This document shows, piece after piece, positions 8,877-17,652 of a DNA stretch of 64,000 nucleotides. Under the pieces are notes generated by a model. The model did no database searches and had not been told where the DNA came from. It saw only the letters and a list, made by a program, of their open reading frames with translations. Location: positions 124,001 through 188,000 of the forward strand of contig NZ_JAFEJS010000005.1 of NCBI RefSeq assembly GCF_018555385.1, read 5' to 3'. This DNA comes from Bifidobacterium santillanense (GTDB lineage: Bacteria > Actinomycetota > Actinomycetes > Actinomycetales > Bifidobacteriaceae). A program made the position numbers and the translations under genes. Each line of letters starts with the position of its first letter. Within the stretch, counting starts at the first letter, position 1.

Positions 8877-10361
8877 TCACTTGACCTTGCATACCACGTT
8901 GTTGAGGTAGGACTCGGAGATGCCCATGACCACGTTGGTGGTGGCGTTGTGGATGATGCCGGTCTTCTCGTCGATGACGCCGCCGGTGGCGGTGTCGATG
9001 TACTGGCCGTCGGCGGTCTTCTCGACGCCGTCGGCGACCTTGGTGTTCGGCTTGGTCTGCGTCTGCTCGGAGGAGGAGCCGGACTGGTCGGACTGCGTGG
9101 CGTCCGAGCCCTGCTGGTCGGTGGTCGACTGGTCGGACTGGTTCGACTGGTCGGTGGAGGAGTCGGAGGAGTCCGACGAATCCGAGGACGACGAGTCCGA
9201 CGAGGCGGAGCTCGAGTCGGACGACGACGAGCCGGACTCGTCGAAGAGCGGCTTGTCGTTGCGCATCTTGGCCCAATAGGTGTCGGCCTCGGCGGTCCAC
9301 ATGACGTGGTTCCTGTTGGTCGGCCAGTCGGTCACCGGCACGGTGCGCGTGTACAGGTGAGAGGTGTCGAAGTCCTTCATGCTCATCGCCAGTCCCGCCA
9401 GCGTGGTCGTGTTGGCCAGACCGGAGGAGATGTTGAGCGACTTCAGGGCCGCCTTGGCGAGCTGGTAGAGCTGGCTGGACTGCGTGAGCATGTTCTTGGA
9501 CAGCGCCTGCGCGATCAGCTGCTTGATGAGGTACTGCTGGCGGGCGGTGCGCTCCATGTCGGTGCCGTCGGTGTCGGCGCCGTGGCGGCGGCGCGCGTAC
9601 TGCGTGGCGGTCAGGCCGTCGAGGTGCTGCCAGCCGGCGTCGAGGTTGATGCCGGTGTAGCCGTCGAACACGTGGCTCGGCAGACACACGTCCACGCCGC
9701 CGATCGCGTCGATCATCGACTTGAGGCCCGCGAAGTCGACGACGATGAAGTTCTGGATGTCGAGGCCGGTCAGGGAGTTCACGGCGTTCACGGTGCAGCT
9801 GGCCGCGGAGGCGAGGTCGTCGCCCTTGGAGTACGCGTTGGCGAAGATCGAGTTGAACATCACGTCGTACTGCGCCTTGACCACGCCCTTGGTGGTCGTG
9901 CAGGCGGGCACGTCGACGATCGAGTCGCGCGGGATGGACATGAGGTCGATGAACTTGCGGTCCGCGGAGATGTGCATCACCATCGCGGTGTCCGAGTTGT
10001 GGTTCGATTCGAGCGTCTTGTCGCTGCCGCCGATCGAGAGATTGTCCTCGCCCGAGCGCGTGTCCTGCCCGAGGATGAGGATGTCGAGCGGCTTGCCGGC
10101 GTTCGGGTCGACGATCGAGGTGGCGACCGCCTTGCCGTTCGCGCCGATGAAATCGACGCTCTGGCCGTCGATGATGCCGCCGATGTTGACGTACGTCGCG
10201 GCCGCGGCGGTGCCGACGAACGTGAGCAGGGCGACGACGACGCACACGATCGCGTTGCGCAGCTTGTGGTGCACGCGGAACGCCGTGCCGCTGTGGCGCG
10301 GCGAGTCGTCGTTCCATCCGTTGAGATTGGGCACGCCTGCGTCGGATCGTCTCGAGCTCAC
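8877..10361 (-). CDS. LytR-CpsA-Psr (LCP) family cell-wall ligase 2, with Ser/Asp-rich tail
   Basis: 494 residues from GTG 10361, chosen for AGGAAGG eight bases upstream. A short basic cytoplasmic tail, one membrane helix (about residues 30-52, NAIVCVVVALLTFVGTAAAA) and an extracellular LCP domain: DILILGQDTRSG, NSDTAMVMHISADR, LMSIPRDSIVDVP, FAGLKSMIDAIGGVDVCLP and ARRRHGADTDGTDMERTARQQ. From about residue 375 there is a low-complexity stretch of Ser, Asp and Gln about 60 residues long, then a compact C-terminal segment ending in VVCKVK. Such a linker suggests the terminal piece is held away from the catalytic domain within the wall. It precedes the other LCP gene on the same strand. Confidence 0.93.
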   Translation of the reverse strand: MSSRRSDAGVPNLNGWNDDSPRHSGTAFRVHHKLRNAIVCVVVALLTFVGTAAAATYVNIGGIIDGQSVDFIGANGKAVATSIVDPNAGKPLDILILGQDTRSGEDNLSIGGSDKTLESNHNSDTAMVMHISADRKFIDLMSIPRDSIVDVPACTTTKGVVKAQYDVMFNSIFANAYSKGDDLASAASCTVNAVNSLTGLDIQNFIVVDFAGLKSMIDAIGGVDVCLPSHVFDGYTGINLDAGWQHLDGLTATQYARRRHGADTDGTDMERTARQQYLIKQLIAQALSKNMLTQSSQLYQLAKAALKSLNISSGLANTTTLAGLAMSMKDFDTSHLYTRTVPVTDWPTNRNHVMWTAEADTYWAKMRNDKPLFDESGSSSSDSSSASSDSSSSDSSDSSDSSTDQSNQSDQSTTDQQGSDATQSDQSGSSSEQTQTKPNTKVADGVEKTADGQYIDTATGGVIDEKTGIIHNATTNVVMGISESYLNNVVCKVK

Positions 10362-10558
10362 GCTGCAAACCTTCCTATCGGGGTCAAATCCTCTCGATTG
10401 TACGGCACGCAACCGAAAAGAATGCTGGGAATAGCCCACGGACCTTGTCCGGGGCTGGGAATCCGGTGGGGATCTGGTGCGGATCGCCGCCCGATGGGCT
10501 GGGAAACGCGGCTTATACCACAACAAATCCCGAACGAGCGGAATAACACGGCCCACAC

Positions 10559-10588
10559 TTGACAAAAGCGAAATCGCATGTGTGTAAT
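10559..10588 (+). promoter_or_regulatory. Promoter of the whiB2-glycosyltransferase operon
   Basis: TTGACA (10559-10564), an 18-base spacer and TGTAAT (10583-10588) give a near-consensus housekeeping promoter. The predicted RNA start near 10595 is two bases before a GTG codon and about 40 bases before the ATG preferred here. Confidence 0.75.
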
Positions 10589-10635
10589 TTAGAGGCGTGA
10601 AAACGGAATCGAACGGGCAAGGGAGGATGATGCGC

Positions 10636-10938
10636 ATGTGGGGGATTGCCGACGATTCCGCCGATGAGCCGTTGAGCGAGCTGCTGTGGGGGCTGTTCGC
10701 GCCGGACGGCGACATCTCCTGGCAGCACAAGGCCCTGTGCTCGCAGACCGATCCCGAGGCGTTCTTCCCCGAGAAGGGCGGTTCCACCCGTGACGCCAAG
10801 CGCGTGTGCTCGCAGTGCGAGGTGCGCGAGCAGTGCCTCAAGTGGGCCATCGACCATGACGAGCGCTTCGGCATCTGGGGCGGCATGAGCGAGCGTGAAC
10901 GTCGCAGGTACAAGAAGATGCATAAGGAGCAGGCGTGA
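10636..10938 (+). CDS. whiB2: WhiB-family iron-sulfur transcription factor (WhiB2/WhmD-like)
   Basis: 100 residues from ATG 10636. Cluster-binding cysteines: KALCSQTDPEAFFPEKG, then CSQCEVREQCLKWAI (Cx2Cx5C); the signature FGIWGGMSERERRRYKKMHK follows. WhiB2/WhmD proteins control septation and cell division in streptomycetes and mycobacteria (established). ATG 10636 has GGGAGG nine bases upstream; in-frame GTG 10597 would add 13 residues and could be used by a leaderless transcript, because the promoter predicts an RNA start right next to it. The stop overlaps the start of the next gene (GTGA), so the regulator is translationally coupled to a cell-envelope glycosyltransferase, a neighbourhood typical of actinobacterial whiB2. 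Confidence 0.9.
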   Translation: MWGIADDSADEPLSELLWGLFAPDGDISWQHKALCSQTDPEAFFPEKGGSTRDAKRVCSQCEVREQCLKWAIDHDERFGIWGGMSERERRRYKKMHKEQA

Positions 10939-13900
10939 GCGGAGCACTTGCCATCGAGCCACTGCCTTCGATCACGGGCGGCGTGCGTCAGATCGTGAAC
11001 GACGCATTGGCCGCCCGTCCCTATTCGCACAGCCAGAACGTCGAACGCGCCGTGGCGGCGGTGATCGCGGTCGAGAGGGACCTGCGGTTCCTGCCGTCCA
11101 CGCTCTCGGCGCTGCTGCGCCAGAGCGTCCTGCCCGGCGCCATCATCATCGCCGACTGCAGCGGGCAGACCACCCAGCCGGTGGAGCTCTCCTTCGAGGT
11201 GGTCGCGGCCGGCTCCGAACCGCTCGAGCGATTCCCCGAGGCCACGGGCATCTCCGTGCAGCTGGTGCGCGCGCAGGGCGCCCGCTCCTTCGGCGAGGCC
11301 GTCTCCCGCGCGCTCGACCAGGCGCACCTCGACTACTGCGTGCAGATGCTCTGGCTCCTGCACGACGACTCGCGCCCCGCGGACGACCGCTGCCTCGAGC
11401 AGCTGGTCGAATCGTGGCGCAACACGCCCGGCGCCTCGCTGATCGGCGCCAAGCAGCTCGACTGGGAGGGAACGAACCTCCACAACGTCGGCGCGTACGC
11501 CTCCGGGCACGGCATCCACACGCTCGTGGTCGACGGCGAACCGGATCAGGAGCAGTACGACACCCGCTCCGACGTGTTCGCCGTCTCGCTGGCCGGCGCG
11601 CTGGTCCCGCTGGACACCGTCCGCTCCTCCCGGGGCATCTCCAACTGGTTCGGCACCTATGCGCAGGGCGCCGACCTGTGCCGCAGGATCTGCCGCGGCG
11701 GAGGCCGCGTCGTGGTCGCGCCCCGCGCCCGCATCGCCCACCGCCGCGCCCGCTTCGAGGGCATGCGCACCCGTGGCGGCGAACCCGCCGCCGAGGGGGC
11801 CGTCAACCCGTCGATGGGCGTGCTCGACGCCTGGCAGCGCTACCGCTACACCGACATCCCGGCACCGCTGTGGCCGCTCGTATGGCTGTGGTCGCTCATC
11901 GCCGCGATCGGCTCGGCGCTCAGGCGCTTCGCCGGCAAGCAGCCCTTCGAGGCCGGTTGCGAGCTGGCCCTGCCCTGGCGCGCGCTGATCGGCTCCGCCG
12001 GAGCGTTCAAGGCCCGCCGCGCCGTCACCTCGCAGACCGTCGTGACGCGCTCGCAGCTCGCGATGCTCTCCGTCACCCGCGACCAGCTCGCCCGATGGCG
12101 CGAACGCGAGCAGGCGCTGGAGGAGCAGTGCGACACCGTGCTGCTGAGTCCGCTGGTCCGCTCCCACCTGCGCATGCGTCTGACCCGTCGCTGGGGACTC
12201 GCCATCGCGATGGCCGTGGCCGCGTTCGTCGTCGTGCTCACGCTCGACTGGTCGATGTTCCGCGCCGCGCTGGGCGGCGGCTCCCTGCGGTCGGCCCAGT
12301 GGCTGCCCACCAACGTCTCCCTGGGCGCGCTCGCCGAGGCCGCCACCACGCAGTGGGTGTGGGGCGTCGGCACCGGAGTGGCCGCGCCCCCCGCGCCCTG
12401 GCTGTGGGTGCTGCTCGTCGCCTCGCTGCTCACCGGCGGGCATGTGGCCGCCGCCACCAGCCTGATCTTCTTCGCCGCCGCGCCCGCGGCCGCGCTCGCC
12501 TTCTGGGCGCTGGCGGGCGTGTTCACCCGTTCGGACGCCGTGCGCGTCATCACGGGCCTGATGTGGATGTCGCTCGGTCTGGCGCTCGGCCTGTACTCGT
12601 CGGCCAACCTGCCGATGCTCACCGTGATGGTCTTCCTGCCGGCCGCGTTCGCGTTCACCTTCCGCGCCGTCGGCCTCTACCACACCGAGGACCGGATTCA
12701 TCCGCACCGTTCCGTGCAGGCCGCCGCCGCGGCCGCGCTGTGCTACATGCCGACGGTCGCCGCCGAGCCGCAGCTGCTGCTGCCGCTGGTCCTCGTCTTC
12801 CTCGTCTTCCTCGTCTTCGTGCCGCGCCACCGCGCGATGCTGCTGCTCATGCCGCTGCCGGCCGCCCTGCTCATCGCGCCCACGCTCGTCAACGCGGTGC
12901 GCTACATGGACAGGGGCGAGTGGCGCCAGCTGTTCGGCGACATGACGCTGCCCCTGGCGCAGGTGAACCGCCATCCGGCCGCGCTCAACCTCGTCGACGT
13001 GATCGTGCGCGCCTTCGGCCTCACGGAGGGGACCGACCTGGCCGGCCTGCTCGCCGACGGATTCGCGGCCGCCACGCTCGCGGTCGTCGCCACCGTCACA
13101 CTGCTCGCCATCGTCTCGCTGGTGCTGCCGTTCGCGCTGCGCGCCTCGCGCATGATGTGGGTCGTGATCGTTGCCGGCGGCGCGCTCAGCCTCGTCTCCT
13201 CGCGCGTCGCCATCGCCGTGGACGCCAGCGGCTCCGTCGCCGGATCGGTGATGCCCGGTCTTGTCTTCGCGATGCTCGGCGCCCTGTCCTGCGTGTGCCT
13301 CGTCGCCGGCGGCGCGGTGCGCCGTTTCGTCGAGCTGCAGGAATCCGCCGCGGCGTCGGCCGATCTGACCCGCGTGGAGACCCGCAGGAGGGCCGTCGCG
13401 CGGGTCCGCCACGGATTCATCGTCGCTGGACGTACGCTGCTGTGCCTCGTGCTGGCCGCCGGCGTGGTCTCGTGGACCGGATACTCGACCGCCCGTCACA
13501 TCGCCGGATCGGTCACCGTGAGCGACTCCGGTCTGCCGATGGTCGCGATGGATTCGCTCGAACGCACCCCGGACCAGCGCGTCCTCGCGCTCGACGCCGA
13601 GTCGCACACCGACGTGAGCTACGCCGTGATGCACACCTCGCGCGGCGATCTGGTCGACTCCTCGCCCGCATGGCGCGCCCGTCAGGTCGTCGGACAGCGT
13701 GACGCCGACGACGTCGCCATCGGCGAGCTCGCCGCGCGTCTGCTGTCGAACAGCGACTCCGACGCGATCGACGAGCTGGCCGCGATGGGCTTCGGCGGCC
13801 TGTTCGTCGTCACCGGCGGCGCCGGCGCCGACCAGCTCGCCACCAACATCACCGCCTCGAACGGCACGCAGACCGTCGTGACCGACACGGACGGCACCTA

Positions 13901-14096
13901 CTACCGTCTGACCGCCGCCGAGGGCAACACCGTGGGCATCGACGCCACGCACCTCAACGCGATGCGCCGCAGCCCGTGGCGCGCCGCATGGCTGGCCAGC
14001 CTCGGCGTCGTCACGCTGCTGTACGTGCTGGTCGCCGCGCCGCGCCGCCATCCGGAGGCCCTGATGCGGCAGGAACGTCAGGAGGAAGAGGCATGA
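10935..14096 (+). CDS. Large family-2 glycosyltransferase with multipass membrane domain
   Basis: 1053 residues from GTG 10935 (AAGGAG just upstream, inside whiB2). Residues about 38-300 look like a GT-A glycosyltransferase: AVAAVIAVERDLRFLPSTLSAL, IIIADCSGQTT, LLHDDSRPADD as the metal-binding acidic motif, and GTYAQGADLCRRICRGGG. The remainder has around a dozen hydrophobic segments, starting with PLWPLVWLWSLIAAIGSAL (about 310) and ending with AAWLASLGVVTLLYVLV near the C terminus, with a soluble extracytoplasmic portion at about 855-1010. The product, sugar donor and acceptor cannot be inferred; position next to whiB2, two LCP genes and a DUF5719 gene points to a cell-wall polysaccharide. 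Its stop overlaps the next start (ATGA). Confidence 0.88.
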   Translation: MSGALAIEPLPSITGGVRQIVNDALAARPYSHSQNVERAVAAVIAVERDLRFLPSTLSALLRQSVLPGAIIIADCSGQTTQPVELSFEVVAAGSEPLERFPEATGISVQLVRAQGARSFGEAVSRALDQAHLDYCVQMLWLLHDDSRPADDRCLEQLVESWRNTPGASLIGAKQLDWEGTNLHNVGAYASGHGIHTLVVDGEPDQEQYDTRSDVFAVSLAGALVPLDTVRSSRGISNWFGTYAQGADLCRRICRGGGRVVVAPRARIAHRRARFEGMRTRGGEPAAEGAVNPSMGVLDAWQRYRYTDIPAPLWPLVWLWSLIAAIGSALRRFAGKQPFEAGCELALPWRALIGSAGAFKARRAVTSQTVVTRSQLAMLSVTRDQLARWREREQALEEQCDTVLLSPLVRSHLRMRLTRRWGLAIAMAVAAFVVVLTLDWSMFRAALGGGSLRSAQWLPTNVSLGALAEAATTQWVWGVGTGVAAPPAPWLWVLLVASLLTGGHVAAATSLIFFAAAPAAALAFWALAGVFTRSDAVRVITGLMWMSLGLALGLYSSANLPMLTVMVFLPAAFAFTFRAVGLYHTEDRIHPHRSVQAAAAAALCYMPTVAAEPQLLLPLVLVFLVFLVFVPRHRAMLLLMPLPAALLIAPTLVNAVRYMDRGEWRQLFGDMTLPLAQVNRHPAALNLVDVIVRAFGLTEGTDLAGLLADGFAAATLAVVATVTLLAIVSLVLPFALRASRMMWVVIVAGGALSLVSSRVAIAVDASGSVAGSVMPGLVFAMLGALSCVCLVAGGAVRRFVELQESAAASADLTRVETRRRAVARVRHGFIVAGRTLLCLVLAAGVVSWTGYSTARHIAGSVTVSDSGLPMVAMDSLERTPDQRVLALDAESHTDVSYAVMHTSRGDLVDSSPAWRARQVVGQRDADDVAIGELAARLLSNSDSDAIDELAAMGFGGLFVVTGGAGADQLATNITASNGTQTVVTDTDGTYYRLTAAEGNTVGIDATHLNAMRRSPWRAAWLASLGVVTLLYVLVAAPRRHPEALMRQERQEEEA

Positions 14097-15601
14097 ACCG
14101 TCCGTCGACCCTCGCGCGCGTCCTGCGCGTCGTCCTCGCGATCATCACCAGCGTGGCGCTGGTCGCCGCGTTCGCACTGCTGTCCGTCACGACGATGCCG
14201 CAGTGGTTCGTCGACCGCGCCTCCGGCGAGGCCACGGCCTCGCACCGCGTCGTCCAGCAGCTGCTCGAATCCTATTGCCCGGCCCGCATGGCGCTGCCCG
14301 ACTCCGGCGACTGGGGGGACAGCGAATACCGCGCCTCCGAGGGCGACATCGCCACGTCCGCCTCGTTCGCGGCGTTCGGCTCCGTGTACGCCTCCACCGT
14401 CGCCCCGTTCGACATGAGCGCCGGCGGCGAGGCCCTCTCGCTCAAGGCGCCGGACAACCCGCGCAACGCCGACGCGATGGTCGGCCGCGACGAGAGCGGC
14501 TCGTCCCGTCTGTTCAACGCCAACCTGCTCGAGGCGTCCGACGGCTCCGGCCACGCCGGCGTCATCGCCTCGCACGCCTCCTCGGGCGACCTGCGCGGCA
14601 TCTCCGCCGCCACCTGCACGGTCCCGGCGATGACGCAGTCGTTCCTCCTGTCGGGCACCGCCACCGGCTCCAGCCAGCGCATGACGCTCGCCAACCCCTC
14701 GTCCAAGGCCACCACCGTCACGATCACGGTGGTCGGCACCTCGTCCGCCGGCTCGATGAGCCTGTCCACCTCGGGCACCGCCACCGTCGCCGCCGGCGGC
14801 GAGACCACGGTGGACCTGTCCGCCGCGGCCCCCGACCAGCAGGGCCTGTACGTCACGATCACCAGCGACGTGATGCCCGTGGCCGCGTACGTGAGCTCCG
14901 TGAGCGCCGACGGACTGACGCCCAAGGGCTCCGACTTCACGATGCCCGTGGGCGCCGCATCCACGCTCAACGCGATCCCCTCCGTGAGCGAGGGGGACAA
15001 GATCAGTCTCTACGCCTACTCCCGCACGGCCGGCGACGTGACCCTGTCGTGGATCACCGAGGACGGCCTGTCCTCGATCGGCAGAAAGCGGGTCAAGGCG
15101 GATCAGGTCGCCGTGTTCGATCTGGGGCAGGCGCCCAAGGGGGCGCACGGCATCCTCGCCACCGGTTCCGACGACTTCGTCGCCGCGGCGCGCGCCGTGC
15201 GCTCGGGCGCGAGCGGTCAGGAGGACTTCGCCTCCCTGGCCGCCGTGACCCCGGCCTCGTCGTCGGGGGCGGCCCTGCCCTCCGGACTCGACGCGACGGT
15301 CACGCTCGTCAACACCACCAACGAGGAGGTCACGGTCTCCCTGACGGCGATGGACGACACCGGCAAGGCCGGCTCCGCCGACGAGGTGACGATCAAGGCC
15401 AACAGCGCCGTCTCCGTCAAGGGCGAGGGCACGGCGGTCCTCGTCGAGGACCGCGGCAAGGCCGTCGCCTGGGGCGTGCGGCTCGGCGGCGGCGGACTCG
15501 ACCCGGCCAAGGTGGCGGGGCTGTCCGCCACGGAGCCGACCGCGCTCACCGTGCGCGAGGAGACCATCCGCTCCTCGCAGGACAACACCATCGTGCGCTG
15601 A
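14093..15601 (+). CDS. DUF5719-type secreted/membrane-anchored protein
   Basis: 502 residues. ATG 14093 overlaps the glycosyltransferase stop, and GGAGGAAGAGGC directly precedes it. One N-terminal hydrophobic segment (about residues 10-33, RVVLAIITSVALVAAFALL) serves as signal anchor; the rest is extracellular, rich in Ser, Thr, Gly and Ala, with repeated beta-strand patterns such as TVTITVVGTSS, TVTLVNTTNEEVTVSL and VAWGVRLGG, suggesting tandem Ig-like beta sandwiches. This fits the actinobacterial DUF5719 family, which follows the large glycosyltransferase in many genomes. Function is unknown; the coupling argues for a partner role in exporting or fixing a wall glycopolymer. Confidence 0.78.
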   Translation: MNRPSTLARVLRVVLAIITSVALVAAFALLSVTTMPQWFVDRASGEATASHRVVQQLLESYCPARMALPDSGDWGDSEYRASEGDIATSASFAAFGSVYASTVAPFDMSAGGEALSLKAPDNPRNADAMVGRDESGSSRLFNANLLEASDGSGHAGVIASHASSGDLRGISAATCTVPAMTQSFLLSGTATGSSQRMTLANPSSKATTVTITVVGTSSAGSMSLSTSGTATVAAGGETTVDLSAAAPDQQGLYVTITSDVMPVAAYVSSVSADGLTPKGSDFTMPVGAASTLNAIPSVSEGDKISLYAYSRTAGDVTLSWITEDGLSSIGRKRVKADQVAVFDLGQAPKGAHGILATGSDDFVAAARAVRSGASGQEDFASLAAVTPASSSGAALPSGLDATVTLVNTTNEEVTVSLTAMDDTGKAGSADEVTIKANSAVSVKGEGTAVLVEDRGKAVAWGVRLGGGGLDPAKVAGLSATEPTALTVREETIRSSQDNTIVR

Positions 15602-15607
15602 GCCGGC

Positions 15608-16045
15608 TCACCACTCGAAGTCGGGATCGATCTCCTCGGGCCGGCGGCCATACAGCTCGGACACCCTGATGACCAGCTCGTCGCGGATCGCCCACTGCAG
15701 CTCCTCGCGGCCGCGCGTGCGCGACTGCAGCGGCATGCGGTACAGCACGATGCGCGCGGGCACGCCGTGATCGGCGGGGAACGCACGCGAGTTGAGGCTC
15801 GGCTCGGTCTCCCACGGCACCGGATCGGACGGCGGCACGTCCTCCACCGCGAACTGCACCGGTTTGATGAGCTCCGGCCACGCCTCGGCCAGTCTGCGGA
15901 TATGGGCCGCCACCAGATCGTCGAACATGCCGGAACGGGTGCGGTATCGTGGCAAACGTGTGCCGAACATCGGGGTCCGCATGCCGCGGCCGTGCCGGTT
16001 GCGGTAGACTCGTTCATTCCAAGGGGCTTCAAGCATGCCTTCCAC
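15608..16045 (-). CDS. Zincin-like 'metallopeptidase family' protein lacking HExxH
   Basis: About 145 residues. The N-terminal ERVYRNRHGRGMRTP and the middle LPRYRTRSGMFDDLV, VEDVPPSDPVPWE and RIVLYRMPLQSRTR match the short actinobacterial zincin_1 family (PF06262-like, from memory). At the place where bacterial relatives have HExxHxxG the sequence is AIRDELVIRVSELYG, so all zinc-binding histidines are gone and catalysis as a metallopeptidase is unlikely. The start is unsettled: GTG 16045 or ATG 16036, neither with good ribosome-site spacing. It converges on the DUF5719 gene with a 6-base gap, and sits next to the whiB2 cluster as in other actinobacteria. Confidence 0.75.
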   Translation of the reverse strand: MEGMLEAPWNERVYRNRHGRGMRTPMFGTRLPRYRTRSGMFDDLVAAHIRRLAEAWPELIKPVQFAVEDVPPSDPVPWETEPSLNSRAFPADHGVPARIVLYRMPLQSRTRGREELQWAIRDELVIRVSELYGRRPEEIDPDFEW

Positions 16046-16143
16046 TGTAGGTCAAGGCAGCGAGTTCACACCCGCGCGCCGCCGCCGGCGCGCTAGGATA
16101 CATGACAAAAGGCGTTGGCCGCGAATCGGATGGAGGACGGGCG

Positions 16144-16977
16144 ATGATCAAGCCGTGGAACCAGTGGGATCTTGACCTCCTGTGCGCACGCGCACGGCTC
16201 GTCGGATTCGACCTCGACAACACGCTCGCCAACTCCAAGCTGCCGATGAGGCCGCCGATGGCGGAACGCTTCACCGAGCTCACCCGCCGCATCCCGGTGG
16301 CCGTCATCACCGGCGGCCGCTACTCGCTGGTCGTCAGCCAGATCCTCGACGTGCTCGGTCCCGGGGCGGACCTGTCCAACCTGCACCTGATGCCCACCAG
16401 CGGCACCCGGTACCTGCGCTGGGAGGGCGGGGCCTGGAGGACCGTCTTCAGCCATGATCTCGACGACGACCAGCGCGCCCGCGCCTTCGCCAGCCTGGAG
16501 CGCAGGGCCCGCGAGCAGGGGCTGTGGGTCGAGGAGGTCTGGGGCGAGCGCATCGAGGACCGCGGCTCGCAGATCACGTTCTCCGTCCTCGGCCAGCAGG
16601 CGCCGCTCGAGGCCAAGCAGGCCTTCGACCCGACCGGCGAGCTCAAGGAGCGCATGGCGCGGGCCGTGGCCGCCGATCTGCCCGATCTCAAGGTGCATGC
16701 GGGCGGCTACACCAGCATCGACGTGGCCGGCCGCGGCATCGACAAGGCGTTCGCGGTCCGCGAGCTCGCCTCGCTCACCGGCATCGACGTGGCCGACATG
16801 GTCTTCGTCGGCGACCGCATGGCCCCCGGAGGCAACGACTACCCGGCCGCGCAGGCCGGCACGATGGGCGTCGCCGTCTCGAACCCCGCCGACACGATCC
16901 TGTTCGTCGACGGACTGCTCGCGCGGCTGCCGGAGCCGGACGGCGGCGATGATGTCGCGCAACCCGTCTCGCAATGA
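16144..16977 (+). CDS. HAD-superfamily (IIB, phosphomannomutase-like) hydrolase
   Basis: 277 residues from ATG 16144, with GGAGG seven bases upstream. HAD motif I is VGFDLDNTLANSK (Asp nucleophile and general acid), motif II VAVITGGRY, a lysine region around IDKAFAVREL, and motif IV VFVGDRMAPGGNDYPA with the magnesium-binding aspartates. The cap inserted between motifs II and III and the motif VHAGGYTSIDVAGRGIDK are those of the IIB class, which includes phosphomannomutases and sucrose- or mannosyl-phosphate phosphatases. The actual substrate is unknown; the neighbourhood suggests sugar-phosphate metabolism for envelope synthesis. Its end overlaps the start of the comF-like gene by 29 bases. 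Confidence 0.85.
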   Translation: MIKPWNQWDLDLLCARARLVGFDLDNTLANSKLPMRPPMAERFTELTRRIPVAVITGGRYSLVVSQILDVLGPGADLSNLHLMPTSGTRYLRWEGGAWRTVFSHDLDDDQRARAFASLERRAREQGLWVEEVWGERIEDRGSQITFSVLGQQAPLEAKQAFDPTGELKERMARAVAADLPDLKVHAGGYTSIDVAGRGIDKAFAVRELASLTGIDVADMVFVGDRMAPGGNDYPAAQAGTMGVAVSNPADTILFVDGLLARLPEPDGGDDVAQPVSQ

Positions 16978-17652
16978 GTTCCTCGCCGGTCTGATCGGCG
17001 TCGTCCTGCCGCGCGGATGCGCGGGATGCGACGCGCCCGATGCCGTCCTGTGCCCGTCGTGCCGGCGGTTGTTCGGCCTCGGCATCGAACTGCCGCTTGC
17101 CGATACGACGACCGGCCACGCCTACGCATGCGCCTCGTACGGCGGTCGTGCCCGCCGCGCGATCCTCGCGTGGAAGGATCACGGCGACGAGGAGTGCGAC
17201 CGTGAGTTCGCCGCGGTGATCGGCGCGCTCGCGGGGCGGATCCCGTCCTGCGCCGGACCGCTGCTGATCGTGCCCGCGCCGTCGTCGGCGCGTTCGACCG
17301 CCGCCCGCGGACGGCGGCATCTGGCGCCCCTGGCCCGTGCCGTGGCGCGTGTCTGCGCCTCCCGCGGCATCGAGGCCCGCGTCACGTGGGCGTTGGAGAG
17401 CGTCGCGGCCGCGGGCAAGGCCGTCGAGACGGCCGGCGCCGATCAGCGCGCCTCGCGCATGGGAGGGCGTCTGAGGGTGCGCCCGGGCATGGGAACGCGT
17501 GTGCGGGGAGAGACGTCGTCATCGTCGACGACATCGTCACCACCGGCGCGACGATGCGCGCCTGCGCCGACGCGTTGCGCGACGCAGGCGCGCGGGTCGT
17601 GTGCGGCCTCGCGCTGGCCGCTACGCCTCGGTATGGTACTTCGGCAGGATGA
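16949..17652 (+). pseudogene. comF: comF-family phosphoribosyltransferase, disrupted by a one-base frameshift
   Basis: The first part, from ATG 16949, reads GVVLPRGCAGCDAPDAVLCPSCRRLF (split here: zinc-finger cysteines in PRGCAGC and LCPSC), then ACASYGGRARRAILAWKDHG and LLIVPAPSSARSTAARGRRH, as in ComF proteins. The PRPP-binding loop VVIVDDIVTTGATM is in the next frame, so one base is missing around the G run 17505-17508; restoring a G gives VRGRDVVIVDD without interruption. ComF proteins of naturally competent bacteria help DNA uptake, but actinobacterial members are of unclear role. The 3' end overlaps the converging kinase gene by 32 bases. The shift may be a real mutation or a sequencing error. 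Confidence 0.82.

Noticed and set aside
10400..14051. Minus-strand extension of the LCP2 frame through the glycosyltransferase region
   Set aside because: Only 8877-10361 has LCP motifs and a ribosome site; the rest is the antisense shadow of the glycosyltransferase gene, rich in Arg, Gly, His and Asp.
17500..17515. Programmed -1 frameshift in comF
   Set aside because: The site CGGGGAG lacks a typical X-XXY-YYZ slippery heptamer and there is no known case in the family; a mutation or sequencing error is simpler.
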